Shown: piece by piece, positions 1-6,890 of the stretch
Numbering within the stretch: the first letter of the stretch is position 1
How the letters are laid out: every line of letters begins with the position of its first letter
Assembly (NCBI GenBank): GCA_036556965.1
Contig: DATBIO010000075.1
Span: 1-27,851, forward strand
Direction of reading: 5' to 3'
Length of the DNA: 27,851 nt
Source: DATBIO01 sp036556965
GTDB taxonomy: Bacteria; Acidobacteriota; Vicinamibacteria; Fen-336
Made by a program: the position numbers and the translations under genes
Notes under the pieces: model-generated
Database searches by the model: none
What the model saw: only the letters and a program-made list of their open reading frames with translations
What the model was told of the DNA's origin: nothing

Positions 1-146
1 CCGAGACGGAAGCGCAGGCCGTCCTCGGCGGTGATCGAGGGCGGCGCGGGCCGGCGCACGGACGCGCTCAGGCCGAAAGGAACGGTGCCGGAGGATGCGC
101 AGAGGGCGAGGGCGGTTCCCAGCCCCAGGAGCCGACGCACAGGCAT
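1..146 (-). CDS. N-terminal fragment of an exported protein of unknown function (cut by window edge)
   Basis: Only the first 48 codons lie in the window; the 3' end runs off position 1. The start ATG (146-144) follows a clear GGAGG five bases upstream. The N-terminus has a basic start (MPVRR), a hydrophobic stretch with a cysteine (LLGLGTALALCASSG), then a polar region, so it looks like a Sec signal peptide. The Cys near residue 16 could belong to a poor lipobox. I see no family motif in what remains. It lies downstream of the exported aminotransferase on the same strand with a gap of about 80 bases, so cotranscription is possible. Confidence 0.6.
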   Translation of the reverse strand, partial: MPVRRLLGLGTALALCASSGTVPFGLSASVRRPAPPSITAEDGLRFRL

Positions 147-224
147 TCCACCTCCTCGGACACCGGAGGGCGGCCGTCCGTTCCCGTTACGCCCGGCGGG
201 CAGGCGCTATTCCGCCCCCGGCCC

Positions 225-1355
225 TCAGGCGACGGCCCGCGCGGGGACCAGCTCCCGCAACGCGGACAGGAAGGCCCGCGTCTCCTCGGGCGTGCCGATG
301 GACACGCGCAGCCAGTGCGGCAGCGAAGGGAACTTGCGCCCGACCAGGATGCCGCGCGCGCGGAAGGCCTCGATGAGGGGCTGCACGTCGCCGCCCACCT
401 CGATGAGCACGAAGTTGGCGTGGCTGGGCACGAAGGCGCGCCCGTCGCGGCGCAGGGCGGCGCACAGCTCGGCGCGCGTGGCGTTCAGGCTCCGGCGCTG
501 CTGCTCCACGTGGGCGGTGTCGCCGATGCTGGCCAGGGCGGCGGCCAGCACCGAGGCGTTGGTGTTGTTCCAGAACAGGTGCTCGCGCAGGGCGCGCGCG
601 ATCTCCACGGAGCTGAGCGAGTAGCCCAGGCGCATGCCGGCCAGGCCGTGGATCTTGGAGAACGTGCGCGCGACCACGAGGTTCGGCGTCCGGGCCAGCC
701 ACTCCGTGGCGCTGCGGTAGCCCGTGTCCTCCACGAAGTGGTGGTAGGCCTCGTCCACCAGCACCACCGCGCTGCGCGGCACGCGGTCGAGGAAGGAGCG
801 GAGCTCGGCCCCCGACACGATGGTGCCCGTGGGGTTGTTGGGGTTGCAGACGTAGACGAGGCCGGTGCGCGCGTCGCAGGCCGCGGCCATGGCCCCCAGG
901 TCGTGCCGATGGTCGGCGGTCAGGGGGACTTTGACCCCCTCGGCCTTCGTCACCCGCGCGTAGAGGAGCACGGCTTCGAAGGTGGGCTCCGCCACCACCA
1001 GCGTGCGGCCGGGGCCCAGGAAGGCCATGTCCGCGATGCGCAGGATCTCGCCGGACCCGCAGCCCAGCACGACCTGCTCGGGCGACACCCCGTGATGGCG
1101 TGCGATCTCCTCCACCACCTCGCGCTCGTTGGCGTCGGGGTAGCGCGCGGCCTCGCGCTCGTGCGCGCGCGACATCGCGGCGCGGGCGGCGGGCGAGGGC
1201 CCGTACGGGTTCTCGTTCGAGTTGAGGAGGATGGCGTCGTCGGGCACGCCCGCCGGGCGCCGCGCGTGGGCGACGCGGGGGGGGACGAGGGCGGCCCCGA
1301 GGGACGCGCCGAGGAACGAGGCGAACCGACGGCGGGAGAGGGCGGGCAGGCTCAT
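225..1355 (-). CDS. Tat-exported histidinol-phosphate aminotransferase-like PLP enzyme
   Basis: A fold-type I (class I/II) aminotransferase of the HisC type, about 376 aa. Family landmarks are visible: NENPYGPS near residue 47, the NPNNPTG cofactor loop (171-177), DEAYHHF (201-207), and the Schiff-base lysine in TFSKIHGLAGMRLGY (Lys234). The N-terminus is a twin-arginine signal (SRRRFASFLG, residues 7-16, then a hydrophobic Ala/Leu stretch), so the enzyme is probably folded with PLP in the cytoplasm and exported. That argues against a role in histidine biosynthesis. Its substrate cannot be read from the sequence. I chose ATG 1355 rather than an in-frame ATG at 1376 because AAGGAGG sits five bases before it. 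A -10-like TAGGGT (1384-1389, minus) overlaps the stop codon of the upstream glycosyltransferase gene. Confidence 0.88.
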   Translation of the reverse strand: MSLPALSRRRFASFLGASLGAALVPPRVAHARRPAGVPDDAILLNSNENPYGPSPAARAAMSRAHEREAARYPDANEREVVEEIARHHGVSPEQVVLGCGSGEILRIADMAFLGPGRTLVVAEPTFEAVLLYARVTKAEGVKVPLTADHRHDLGAMAAACDARTGLVYVCNPNNPTGTIVSGAELRSFLDRVPRSAVVLVDEAYHHFVEDTGYRSATEWLARTPNLVVARTFSKIHGLAGMRLGYSLSSVEIARALREHLFWNNTNASVLAAALASIGDTAHVEQQRRSLNATRAELCAALRRDGRAFVPSHANFVLIEVGGDVQPLIEAFRARGILVGRKFPSLPHWLRVSIGTPEETRAFLSALRELVPARAVA

Positions 1356-1386
1356 GGCGGCCTCCTTGGGACGCATGGCGCGAACC

Positions 1387-2787
1387 CTATCGCGAGAGGG
1401 CCAGCACGTCCACGATGGGGCTGTGCCCGAGGACCACGGCGCCGCGTGCGTCGAGGGCCTCGCGCAGGGCCGCGGAGGCCCGCGAGCCGTGGGGCAGGAC
1501 GAACACGTCGGGCGGCGGGGCCTTTCCCACCACGGCCGCGGCCTGCGCGCGGAGCGCCGCGCGCGACGGCACGGCGTCGTCGTGCCAGCCGCGGTGGCGG
1601 ATCATGTCCTCCGGAAAGAGGACCACGCGGCCGGGGAGGCCCGCGCGGCGGAAGCGGTAGTCCAGCTCCGGGCCGTAGATGCCGACCACGCACAGCACGC
1701 GTCCGGCGCGCGCGTGGGCGACCAGGCTCTCCGCCATGCGCTCCGTGGGCGAGGGCACGGACCAGTCGGGCAGGGAGACGGCGAGGAGGCCTGCCTGGAG
1801 GACGAGGACGAGCCAGCGGAGGGGCCACGCCGCCCCCGCCACGGCCAGGGCCACCAGCGGCAGGAAAACGGTCATGAGCCGCTGGGGCAGGGCCAGCCCG
1901 GGCCACACCAGGCACGCGGCCAGGGCGACGGCGGAAGCGAGGGCCAGGGGCAGGGCCGCCGCCGCGGGCGGCCGAGGCGGCACCACGAACACGAGGACGA
2001 GGAGGCCCACCGCGACGATGCCGAGGACGAGGGGCGGACCGGCCACGTCCCAGCCGAGGACGAGGTTCAACGCGGCGCGTACGAGGCGCTCCTGATTCGG
2101 GATGTAGTCGATCCAGGTGAGGGCGCCCGCCGGCTGGGCCAGGATCACGGACAGCCAGGGCATGCCGAGCGCGGCGCCGCCCAGCCCGGCGATGACGATC
2201 TGGCGCGAGGCGCGCGTGCCCGCGCCCGGCAGGAGCGCGACGAGGCCGACGAGCGGGAACACCGCCGCGTAGTGCGTGAGCACGGCCGCCGCCGCCGCCA
2301 CCGCCAGCACCCCGGCGCGGCCCAGGCCCGGCGCGTCGCGCAGCGCGAACGCGCGCTCGTAGCAGAGCAGCACCAGCAGCATGCCCAGCGCGTACGGCCT
2401 CGCCTCCGCCGCGAAGAAGACGGCCAGGGGCGAGACGGCGAGGAGGGCGCACGCCCAGGGCGCGGAGACGGAGCAGCGGCGGGCCAGGCGGACGAGCAGC
2501 GGGAACTGGGCCAGCGAGGAGACCAGCGACGAGGCGCGCACCAGGGCGTCGGCGGGGCCGGGCTCCTTGCCGAAGGGGGCCACGAGCAGGTGCGCGAGCA
2601 CGTAGTGCAGCGGAGCGTTGGTCTCCTGCCGCAAGGCGGCCAGGGCGAGGTGTCCGTCCAGGTGGGCCACGTAGAGGGTGAAGGCCTCGTCCAGGCCCAG
2701 CGGCTTGAGGACGGCCAGGACCAGGCGCGTGGCCACGCCGAGCACGATGACGGCGACGACGAACGGCCGCTCCAGGCGGGCGCGCAT
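1387..2787 (-). CDS. GT39/PMT-like integral membrane glycosyltransferase
   Basis: About 466 aa with many hydrophobic segments spread over the chain and a Leu/Ala/Val-rich composition. It resembles polyprenol-phosphate-sugar-dependent glycosyltransferases of the GT39/ArnT/PMT superfamily (GT-C fold). The acidic pair in the first external loop (LDEAF, residues 32-36) fits the catalytic Asp of that fold, and NAPLHY and AEARPYAL are typical follow-on motifs. It would transfer a sugar from a lipid carrier on the outer face of the inner membrane; acceptor unknown. The nearest start is ATG 2787: a TAGGGT hexamer (2797-2802, minus) lies nine bases upstream and there is no Shine-Dalgarno, suggesting a leaderless mRNA. 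An in-frame GTG at 2793 is the alternative. The hisC-like gene follows 31 bases downstream. Confidence 0.85.
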   Translation of the reverse strand: MRARLERPFVVAVIVLGVATRLVLAVLKPLGLDEAFTLYVAHLDGHLALAALRQETNAPLHYVLAHLLVAPFGKEPGPADALVRASSLVSSLAQFPLLVRLARRCSVSAPWACALLAVSPLAVFFAAEARPYALGMLLVLLCYERAFALRDAPGLGRAGVLAVAAAAAVLTHYAAVFPLVGLVALLPGAGTRASRQIVIAGLGGAALGMPWLSVILAQPAGALTWIDYIPNQERLVRAALNLVLGWDVAGPPLVLGIVAVGLLVLVFVVPPRPPAAAALPLALASAVALAACLVWPGLALPQRLMTVFLPLVALAVAGAAWPLRWLVLVLQAGLLAVSLPDWSVPSPTERMAESLVAHARAGRVLCVVGIYGPELDYRFRRAGLPGRVVLFPEDMIRHRGWHDDAVPSRAALRAQAAAVVGKAPPPDVFVLPHGSRASAALREALDARGAVVLGHSPIVDVLALSR

Positions 2788-2796
2788 GCGCACGCC

Positions 2797-2802
2797 ACCC
2801 TA
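2797..2802 (-). promoter_or_regulatory. -10-like TAGGGT just before the glycosyltransferase start
   Basis: TAGGGT on the minus strand, nine bases from ATG 2787. No Shine-Dalgarno lies between, so a transcript starting here would be nearly leaderless. I see no convincing -35. Confidence 0.4.
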
Positions 2803-2828
2803 GCACGGGGCGGCGGGTGGGCCCCGCC

Positions 2829-3338
2829 TCAGCGCTCGAACCAGTCGGCGCGGTTGCGGACGACCTCCCGCCGGAGCTCGTCGAGGAAGGCGAGGCACTC
2901 GCGCCGCGCGGCGGCGAGGGCGGGGTCGCCCACGGCCGCCACCGCCCGCCTCCGTGCCTCCACCTCGCGCAGCGCGGCCTGGTACTCGTCGCCCAGCGAG
3001 CTCTCCAGCGTGTTGAGCGAGCACACGTCGTCGGCGTCGAAGACGGCATTCAGGATGGGCAGCACGGTGCGCGGCGAGCGGGCCAGGGCGCGCGAGACGG
3101 CGACGGTCAGCTCCTCGGACACGCCTCCGTGCAGGCCCTTCAGCTGCTCGGCCACGGCCAGCCATTCGGGCACGCCCGCCTCCACCCCGCGCACCACCTC
3201 CGCCCATTGCCCCTCGTCGGCGTAGAGCTGGTCGCGCACGGCGTCGGGTCCCCGGCGCGCGATCTCCGCCATCACTTCCGAGGCGCCGGGAGCGGGGGCG
3301 GGAGCGGCCAGGGCCATTGCCAGCAGGGCCCACGTCAT
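2829..3338 (-). CDS. Small exported protein of unknown function
   Basis: A 169-aa protein that I do not recognise. It begins with a short hydrophobic signal-like N-terminus (MTWALLAMALAAPAPAPGAS). The rest is predicted helical, rich in Ala, Glu and Arg, with no transmembrane segment and one cysteine pair (the DDVCSLNT region and RRECLAF near the C-terminus) that could form a disulphide. The start ATG at 3338 is chosen because the signal-like sequence begins there; upstream codons in the same frame run into fumC antisense. No strong Shine-Dalgarno precedes it. It is divergent from fumC with only 48 bases between the starts. Codon usage matches its neighbours. Confidence 0.7.
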   Translation of the reverse strand: MTWALLAMALAAPAPAPGASEVMAEIARRGPDAVRDQLYADEGQWAEVVRGVEAGVPEWLAVAEQLKGLHGGVSEELTVAVSRALARSPRTVLPILNAVFDADDVCSLNTLESSLGDEYQAALREVEARRRAVAAVGDPALAAARRECLAFLDELRREVVRNRADWFER

Positions 3339-3361
3339 GTCTTCATTGTAGGGCGCCTCGA

Positions 3362-3367
3362 TAGAAT
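3362..3367 (+). promoter_or_regulatory. -10-like TAGAAT upstream of fumarase
   Basis: TAGAAT lies 19 bases before the fumC ATG, placing a start of transcription just before the GAGGTGA ribosome site. No clear -35 is seen. Confidence 0.4.
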
Positions 3368-3386
3368 GGGGCGCGAGGTGAGCGCG

Positions 3387-4775
3387 ATGCGCGTGCGTGT
3401 GGAGAAGGACACCTTCGGGCCCATCGAAGTCCCCGCGGACCGGCTCTGGGGCGCGCAGACACAGCGGTCCCTCACCCACTTCCGCATCTCCCGCGAGCGC
3501 ATGCCTCCCGGTCTGGTGCTGGCCCTGGCCCTGGTCAAGAAGGCCTGCGCCCTCGTCAACATGGAGCTGGGGGTGCTGGAGGAGGCCAAGGGAAAGGCCA
3601 TCGTGGCCGCCGCGGACGAGGTGCTGGCCGGCCGCCACGACGAGGAGTTCCCCCTCTCCGTGTGGCAGACGGGCAGCGGCACGCAGTCCAACATGAACAT
3701 GAACGAGGTCCTGGCCAACCGCGCCAGCGAGATCCTGGGCGGCGAGCGCGGCGAGAAGCGGCTGGTCCACCCCAACGACGACGTGAACAAGGGCCAGTCG
3801 AGCAACGACGTCTTCCCCACCGCCATGAGCGTGGCCGCGGTGGTGGCGCTTCGCGACGCGGTGATCCCCGCGGTGCGCCGGCTGCGCGACGCGCTCCGGG
3901 CGAAGGCGGAGGCCTTCCGCGAGATCGTCAAGATCGGCCGCACGCACCTGCAGGACGCGACGCCCCTGACCCTGGGCCAGGAGTTCTCCGGCTACGTGTC
4001 CCAGCTCGACCACGGGCTGCGCCACCTGGAGGAGGCGCTCCCCCATCTCAGCGAGCTGGCCCTGGGGGGCACCGCCGTGGGCACCGGCCTCAACGCCCAC
4101 CCCGAGCTGGCGGAGCGGGTGGCGCGCCTCCTCTCCGAGATGTCCGGACACGCCTTCGTCTCCGCGCCCAACAAGTTCGAGGCCCTGGCCGCGCACGACG
4201 CCCAGGTCTTCGCGCACGGCGCCCTCAAGACCGTGGCCGCTTCGCTGAGCAAGATCGCCAACGACGTGCGCTGGCTGGCCTCCGGCCCCCGCTGCGGGAT
4301 CGGCGAGATCACGATCCCCGAGAACGAGCCCGGCAGCTCCATCATGCCGGGCAAGGTCAACCCCACCCAGGCGGAGGCCCTCACCATGGCCTGCGCGCAG
4401 GTGATGGGCAACGACGTGGCCGTGAACCTGGGCGGCATGAGCGGGCACTTCGAGCTGAACGTCTACAAACCCCTCATCGTGCACAACCTCCTGCAGAGCG
4501 CGCGCCTCGTCGCGGACGGCTGCGACAGCTTCCGCGAGCACTGCGTGGAGGGCATCGAGCCGAACCGGGAGCGCATCCAGCGCAACCTCCAGGACTCGCT
4601 GATGCTGGTGACGGCCCTGAACCCTCACATCGGCTACGACAATGCGGCCCGCATCGCCAAGACCGCACACAAGACGGGGAAGTCCCTGCGCGAGACCGCC
4701 ATCGAGCTGGGGCTGGTCACCGGCGAGCAGTTCGACCGTTGGGTGAGGCCGGAGACCATGGTCGGCAGGCCCTAG
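3387..4775 (+). CDS. fumC: Class II fumarate hydratase (fumarase C)
   Basis: Converts fumarate to L-malate in the TCA cycle; cytoplasmic, homotetrameric and iron-independent. The protein is 462 aa, the usual FumC length. Diagnostic motifs are present: TGSGTQSNMNMNEV, HPNDDVNKGQSSND, GRTHLQDATPLTLGQE with the catalytic His near 187, and the fumarate-lyase signature GSSIMPGKVNP (from residue 316) with the catalytic Ser318. These, with the RLWGAQTQRS N-terminus, favour fumarase over aspartase or argininosuccinate lyase. ATG 3387 is chosen over an in-frame ATG at 3366 because GAGGTGA lies just upstream of it. It stands alone on the plus strand, tail-to-tail with the hydrolase that follows, with only 15 bases between the stops. 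Confidence 0.97.
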   Translation: MRVRVEKDTFGPIEVPADRLWGAQTQRSLTHFRISRERMPPGLVLALALVKKACALVNMELGVLEEAKGKAIVAAADEVLAGRHDEEFPLSVWQTGSGTQSNMNMNEVLANRASEILGGERGEKRLVHPNDDVNKGQSSNDVFPTAMSVAAVVALRDAVIPAVRRLRDALRAKAEAFREIVKIGRTHLQDATPLTLGQEFSGYVSQLDHGLRHLEEALPHLSELALGGTAVGTGLNAHPELAERVARLLSEMSGHAFVSAPNKFEALAAHDAQVFAHGALKTVAASLSKIANDVRWLASGPRCGIGEITIPENEPGSSIMPGKVNPTQAEALTMACAQVMGNDVAVNLGGMSGHFELNVYKPLIVHNLLQSARLVADGCDSFREHCVEGIEPNRERIQRNLQDSLMLVTALNPHIGYDNAARIAKTAHKTGKSLRETAIELGLVTGEQFDRWVRPETMVGRP

Positions 4776-4790
4776 CCGGGCCGCCCCTGG

Positions 4791-5618
4791 TCAGCCGGCG
4801 AGCGCGCGCAGGACGGCAGCGCCGTTGCGGACGAGCGCCGAGAAGTGGCCCGCGCCCGCGAGGTAGGTCGCGCGCACGCGCGGCAGCGCCGCCGCCGTCC
4901 AGCGCGCGAGGGTGACGGGCACGTTGCGGTCCTCCTCGCCGTGCCAGGTGAGCACCTCGTGCGCGATGGCGCCCAGGGCGAAGCCCCAGGGCTTCGCCAG
5001 CAGCGCGGCCTCGTGCACCGCCCCCTGCGGTCCGGGGCGGAGCGCCTCCTGGACGCTGGCCACCAGCGTCGGCACGCGCAGGGCGAGGACGAGCCGGTCG
5101 TCCTCGGGCAGCCGCTCGAACATCTTGGCCACCGTCGGCTTCGGCTCCTCGAGCCACTGGCGCGCCGCGCGCTTCCAGAGCCAGCGCGCGAGCCAGGGCG
5201 CGTAGCGCGCGAGGTTGAGCCCCACCCAGGCGGGGGGCTTGGCCTCGGGGTGCGCCTTGACCGCCTCCGGCGGGGCGACCGCGGAGACCACGCCCACGGA
5301 GGTGACGCGGTCGCCCAGCGCGGCGGCGGCGGCCAGGGCGTAGGGCGCGCCGCCCGAGAAGCCGAGCAGGGCGAAGCGGTCCAGGCCGCGCGCGTCCGCC
5401 CAGGCACCCAGGGCGGATGGCCAGTCCACGATGCGCCGGCCGGCCACGAACGGGGCCTCGCCGTAGCCGGGACGGTCGAAGGCGAGCAGGCGGACGCGCG
5501 CCTCCGCGGCCGCGCGCTCCAGGAAGCGCGCCTCCAGCCGCGACGAGGGCCAGCCGTGGCAGTACACCACGGCAGGCCCTGCCTCCTCCCCCAGCTCGAG
5601 CACCCCCGGCGTGCTCAT
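4791..5618 (-). CDS. Alpha/beta-hydrolase
   Basis: A 275-aa alpha/beta-fold hydrolase. The oxyanion region YCHGWPSSR (19-27) and LLAFDRPGYGEA precede the nucleophile elbow GFSGG (Ser88). The acid is probably Asp230 in WHGEEDRNVPV and the histidine His258 in AGAGHFSAL. Substrate is unknown; the nearest general match is the epoxide hydrolase/esterase-type family. No signal peptide is seen, so it is probably cytoplasmic. Its ATG overlaps the TGA of the upstream ridA-like gene (ATGA, 5615-5618), so the two are translationally coupled. It is the last gene of a three-gene dtd - ridA-like - hydrolase operon. Confidence 0.9.
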   Translation of the reverse strand: MSTPGVLELGEEAGPAVVYCHGWPSSRLEARFLERAAAEARVRLLAFDRPGYGEAPFVAGRRIVDWPSALGAWADARGLDRFALLGFSGGAPYALAAAAALGDRVTSVGVVSAVAPPEAVKAHPEAKPPAWVGLNLARYAPWLARWLWKRAARQWLEEPKPTVAKMFERLPEDDRLVLALRVPTLVASVQEALRPGPQGAVHEAALLAKPWGFALGAIAHEVLTWHGEEDRNVPVTLARWTAAALPRVRATYLAGAGHFSALVRNGAAVLRALAG

Positions 5619-6004
5619 TCCTCGATCACCGCGTCCACCTCGATCTCGACCAGCATGTCGGGATGGATGAGCCGGCGCACCTCCACCATGGTGGCGGCGG
5701 GACGGACGTCGCGGAAGCGCTCGCCGTGCGCGCGCCCCACCTCCTCCCAGCGCGAGATGTCGGTGACGAACATGCGCGTGCGCACCACGTGGCGCAGCTC
5801 GGCCCCCGCCCGCCGCAGGGCGGCCTCCACGTTGGCGAGGGCGCAGGCCGCCTGCGCATAGGCGTCGCCCCTGCCCACCAGCTCGCCGTCGGGGCCGGTG
5901 GCGGTGGTGCCGGCCACGTGCACGGTGTTTCCGACGCGCACCGCGCGCGAGTAGCCCACCACCGGCTCCCAGGGCGCCCCGCTCCCGATGTTCGTCCGCG
6001 CCAT
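5615..6004 (-). CDS. RidA/YjgF/UK114 family protein lacking the deaminase arginine
   Basis: A 129-aa member of the Rid superfamily, of normal length. GYSRAVRVGNTVHVAGTTA, RTRMFVTDISRWEEVGRAHGERF and PDMLVEIEVDAVI match the family. Canonical RidA hydrolyses reactive 2-aminoacrylate/enamine intermediates and needs an Arg (Arg105 in E. coli RidA, within PARSCVEV). Here the aligned segment reads PAATMVEV, with Ala104 at that position, so this is more likely one of the Rid subgroups without demonstrated imine deaminase activity. The ATG directly follows the stop of dtd (TGA then ATG, no gap) and its own stop overlaps the next start, so it is the middle gene of an operon. Confidence 0.92.
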   Translation of the reverse strand: MARTNIGSGAPWEPVVGYSRAVRVGNTVHVAGTTATGPDGELVGRGDAYAQAACALANVEAALRRAGAELRHVVRTRMFVTDISRWEEVGRAHGERFRDVRPAATMVEVRRLIHPDMLVEIEVDAVIEE

Positions 6005-6454
6005 TCAGAACCCCCGCCGGCTGTCGAGCAGGATGGTCACCGGCCCCTCGTTCACCAGCTCCACGTCCATCATGGCGCGGAAGACCCCCTCCTCCACGTG
6101 CAACCCCGCGGCGCGAAGGCGCGCGCCCACCCGCCGGTACAGCGGCTCCGCCTCCTCGGGGGCGGCCGCCTCCAGGTAGGACGGGCGACGGCCCCGCCGC
6201 GCGTCGCCGTACAGCGTGAACTGGGAGACGAGGAGCACTGCCCCTCCCGCCTCCACCACGGAGCGGTTCATCTGGCCCGCCTCGTCGGGGAAGACGCGCA
6301 GGTGCGCCACCTTCTCCGCCATCATGTCGGCGTCGTCCTCCGCGTCGCCTCGCCCCACGCCCAGCAGCACGGCCAGCCCGGCCCCGATGCGGCCGCGGGG
6401 CGCTCCCTCCACGCGCACCTCCGCCCGCGCCACGCGCTGCACCACGGCCCGCAC
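6005..6454 (-). CDS. dtd: D-aminoacyl-tRNA deacylase
   Basis: Proofreading enzyme that hydrolyses D-aminoacyl-tRNA (and Gly mischarged on tRNA-Ala) in the cytoplasm. It is 149 aa, the normal DTD length. Both family motifs are visible: SQFTLYGD (77-84, normally SQFTL) with the invariant Thr80, and NEGPVT (135-140), where the Gly-cis-Pro pair lies; the family usually has NDGPVT, so Asp to Glu is a conservative change. The N-terminus MRAVVQRVARAEVRVEG is typical. The start is GTG 6454, six bases after a TAGCCT hexamer and without a Shine-Dalgarno. First gene of the dtd - ridA-like - hydrolase operon, divergent from the ferredoxin gene. Confidence 0.95.
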   Translation of the reverse strand: MRAVVQRVARAEVRVEGAPRGRIGAGLAVLLGVGRGDAEDDADMMAEKVAHLRVFPDEAGQMNRSVVEAGGAVLLVSQFTLYGDARRGRRPSYLEAAAPEEAEPLYRRVGARLRAAGLHVEEGVFRAMMDVELVNEGPVTILLDSRRGF

Positions 6455-6460
6455 CGCCGG

Positions 6461-6466
6461 AGGCTA
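6461..6466 (-). promoter_or_regulatory. -10-like TAGCCT six bases before the dtd GTG
   Basis: Minus-strand TAGCCT ending six bases from the dtd start codon. That spacing predicts a leaderless transcript. No -35 consensus is visible. Confidence 0.45.
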
Positions 6467-6487
6467 CCTCGCCCTGTGCTTTTGCGC

Positions 6488-6493
6488 TAGGAT
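6488..6493 (+). promoter_or_regulatory. -10-like TAGGAT upstream of ferredoxin
   Basis: TAGGAT about 50 bases before the ferredoxin ATG, in the 90-base divergent region shared with dtd. The -35 is weak or absent. Confidence 0.35.
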
Positions 6494-6544
6494 TCCGGGC
6501 CGTCCCCGATCCGCCCGTCGGGACGGGCCTGAGGAGGAAGTGGC

Positions 6545-6811
6545 ATGACTTACGTGATCGCGGAGCCGTGCATCAATACCAAGGACACGGCCTGCGTCGA
6601 GGTGTGCCCCGTCGATTGCATCCACCCCAAGAAGGACGAGCCGGACTTCGCCACCGAGAACAAGCTCTACATCGATCCCGAGACCTGCATCGACTGCGGC
6701 GCCTGCGTCCCCGTCTGTCCGGTCCAGGCCATCTTTCCCCAGGACGAGCTGCCCGAGAAGTGGGCGCACTTCACCAAGATCGACGCCGACTGGTACCTGA
6801 AGAAGAAGTAG
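6545..6811 (+). CDS. fdxA: 7Fe-type bacterial ferredoxin
   Basis: An 88-aa cytoplasmic electron carrier. Seven to eight cysteines are arranged as in FdxA/7Fe ferredoxins: Cys9, Cys17, Cys21 and Cys25 in EPCINTKDTACVEVCPVDC, and Cys48, Cys51, Cys54 and Cys58 in CIDCGACVPVCP. In this family Cys9, Cys17 and Cys58 are expected to hold the [3Fe-4S] cluster, and Cys21, Cys48, Cys51 and Cys54 the [4Fe-4S] cluster. The loop between the halves (PKKDEPDFATENKLYIDPET) is slightly longer than in the mycobacterial form. GAGGAGG lies upstream of the ATG at good spacing. The C-terminus is Lys-rich (DWYLKKK). No redox partner is adjacent. Confidence 0.95.
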   Translation: MTYVIAEPCINTKDTACVEVCPVDCIHPKKDEPDFATENKLYIDPETCIDCGACVPVCPVQAIFPQDELPEKWAHFTKIDADWYLKKK

Positions 6812-6821
6812 CGGCGCCCCC

Positions 6822-6842
6822 GGCCCGCCGCCCTGGCGGGCC
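6822..6842. terminator. GC-rich stem-loop between convergent genes
   Basis: GGCCCGCC, a five-base loop, then GGCGGGCC: an eight-pair perfect stem 10 bases after the ferredoxin stop and before the kinase stop at 6891. There is no T tract on either strand, so it could act as a factor-assisted or bidirectional terminator or as an mRNA 3'-end stabiliser. Confidence 0.45.
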
Positions 6843-6890
6843 GCCCCTGGCCATCGCGCGCCGCTCCGCGCGCCGCCCCGTGGACCTCCG

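Noticed and set aside
315..1877. Long open frame on the plus strand antisense to the aminotransferase and glycosyltransferase
   Set aside because: It has His/Gly/Arg-rich composition without motifs and is a mirror of GC-rich codons of the real minus-strand genes.
2281..2310. GCC-rich microrepeat in the glycosyltransferase gene
   Set aside because: Ala codon run in a hydrophobic segment; nothing beyond coding.
1222..3225. A 667-codon plus-strand open frame
   Set aside because: Gln/Arg/Gly-rich shadow opposite the membrane glycosyltransferase and small exported gene; no family signal.
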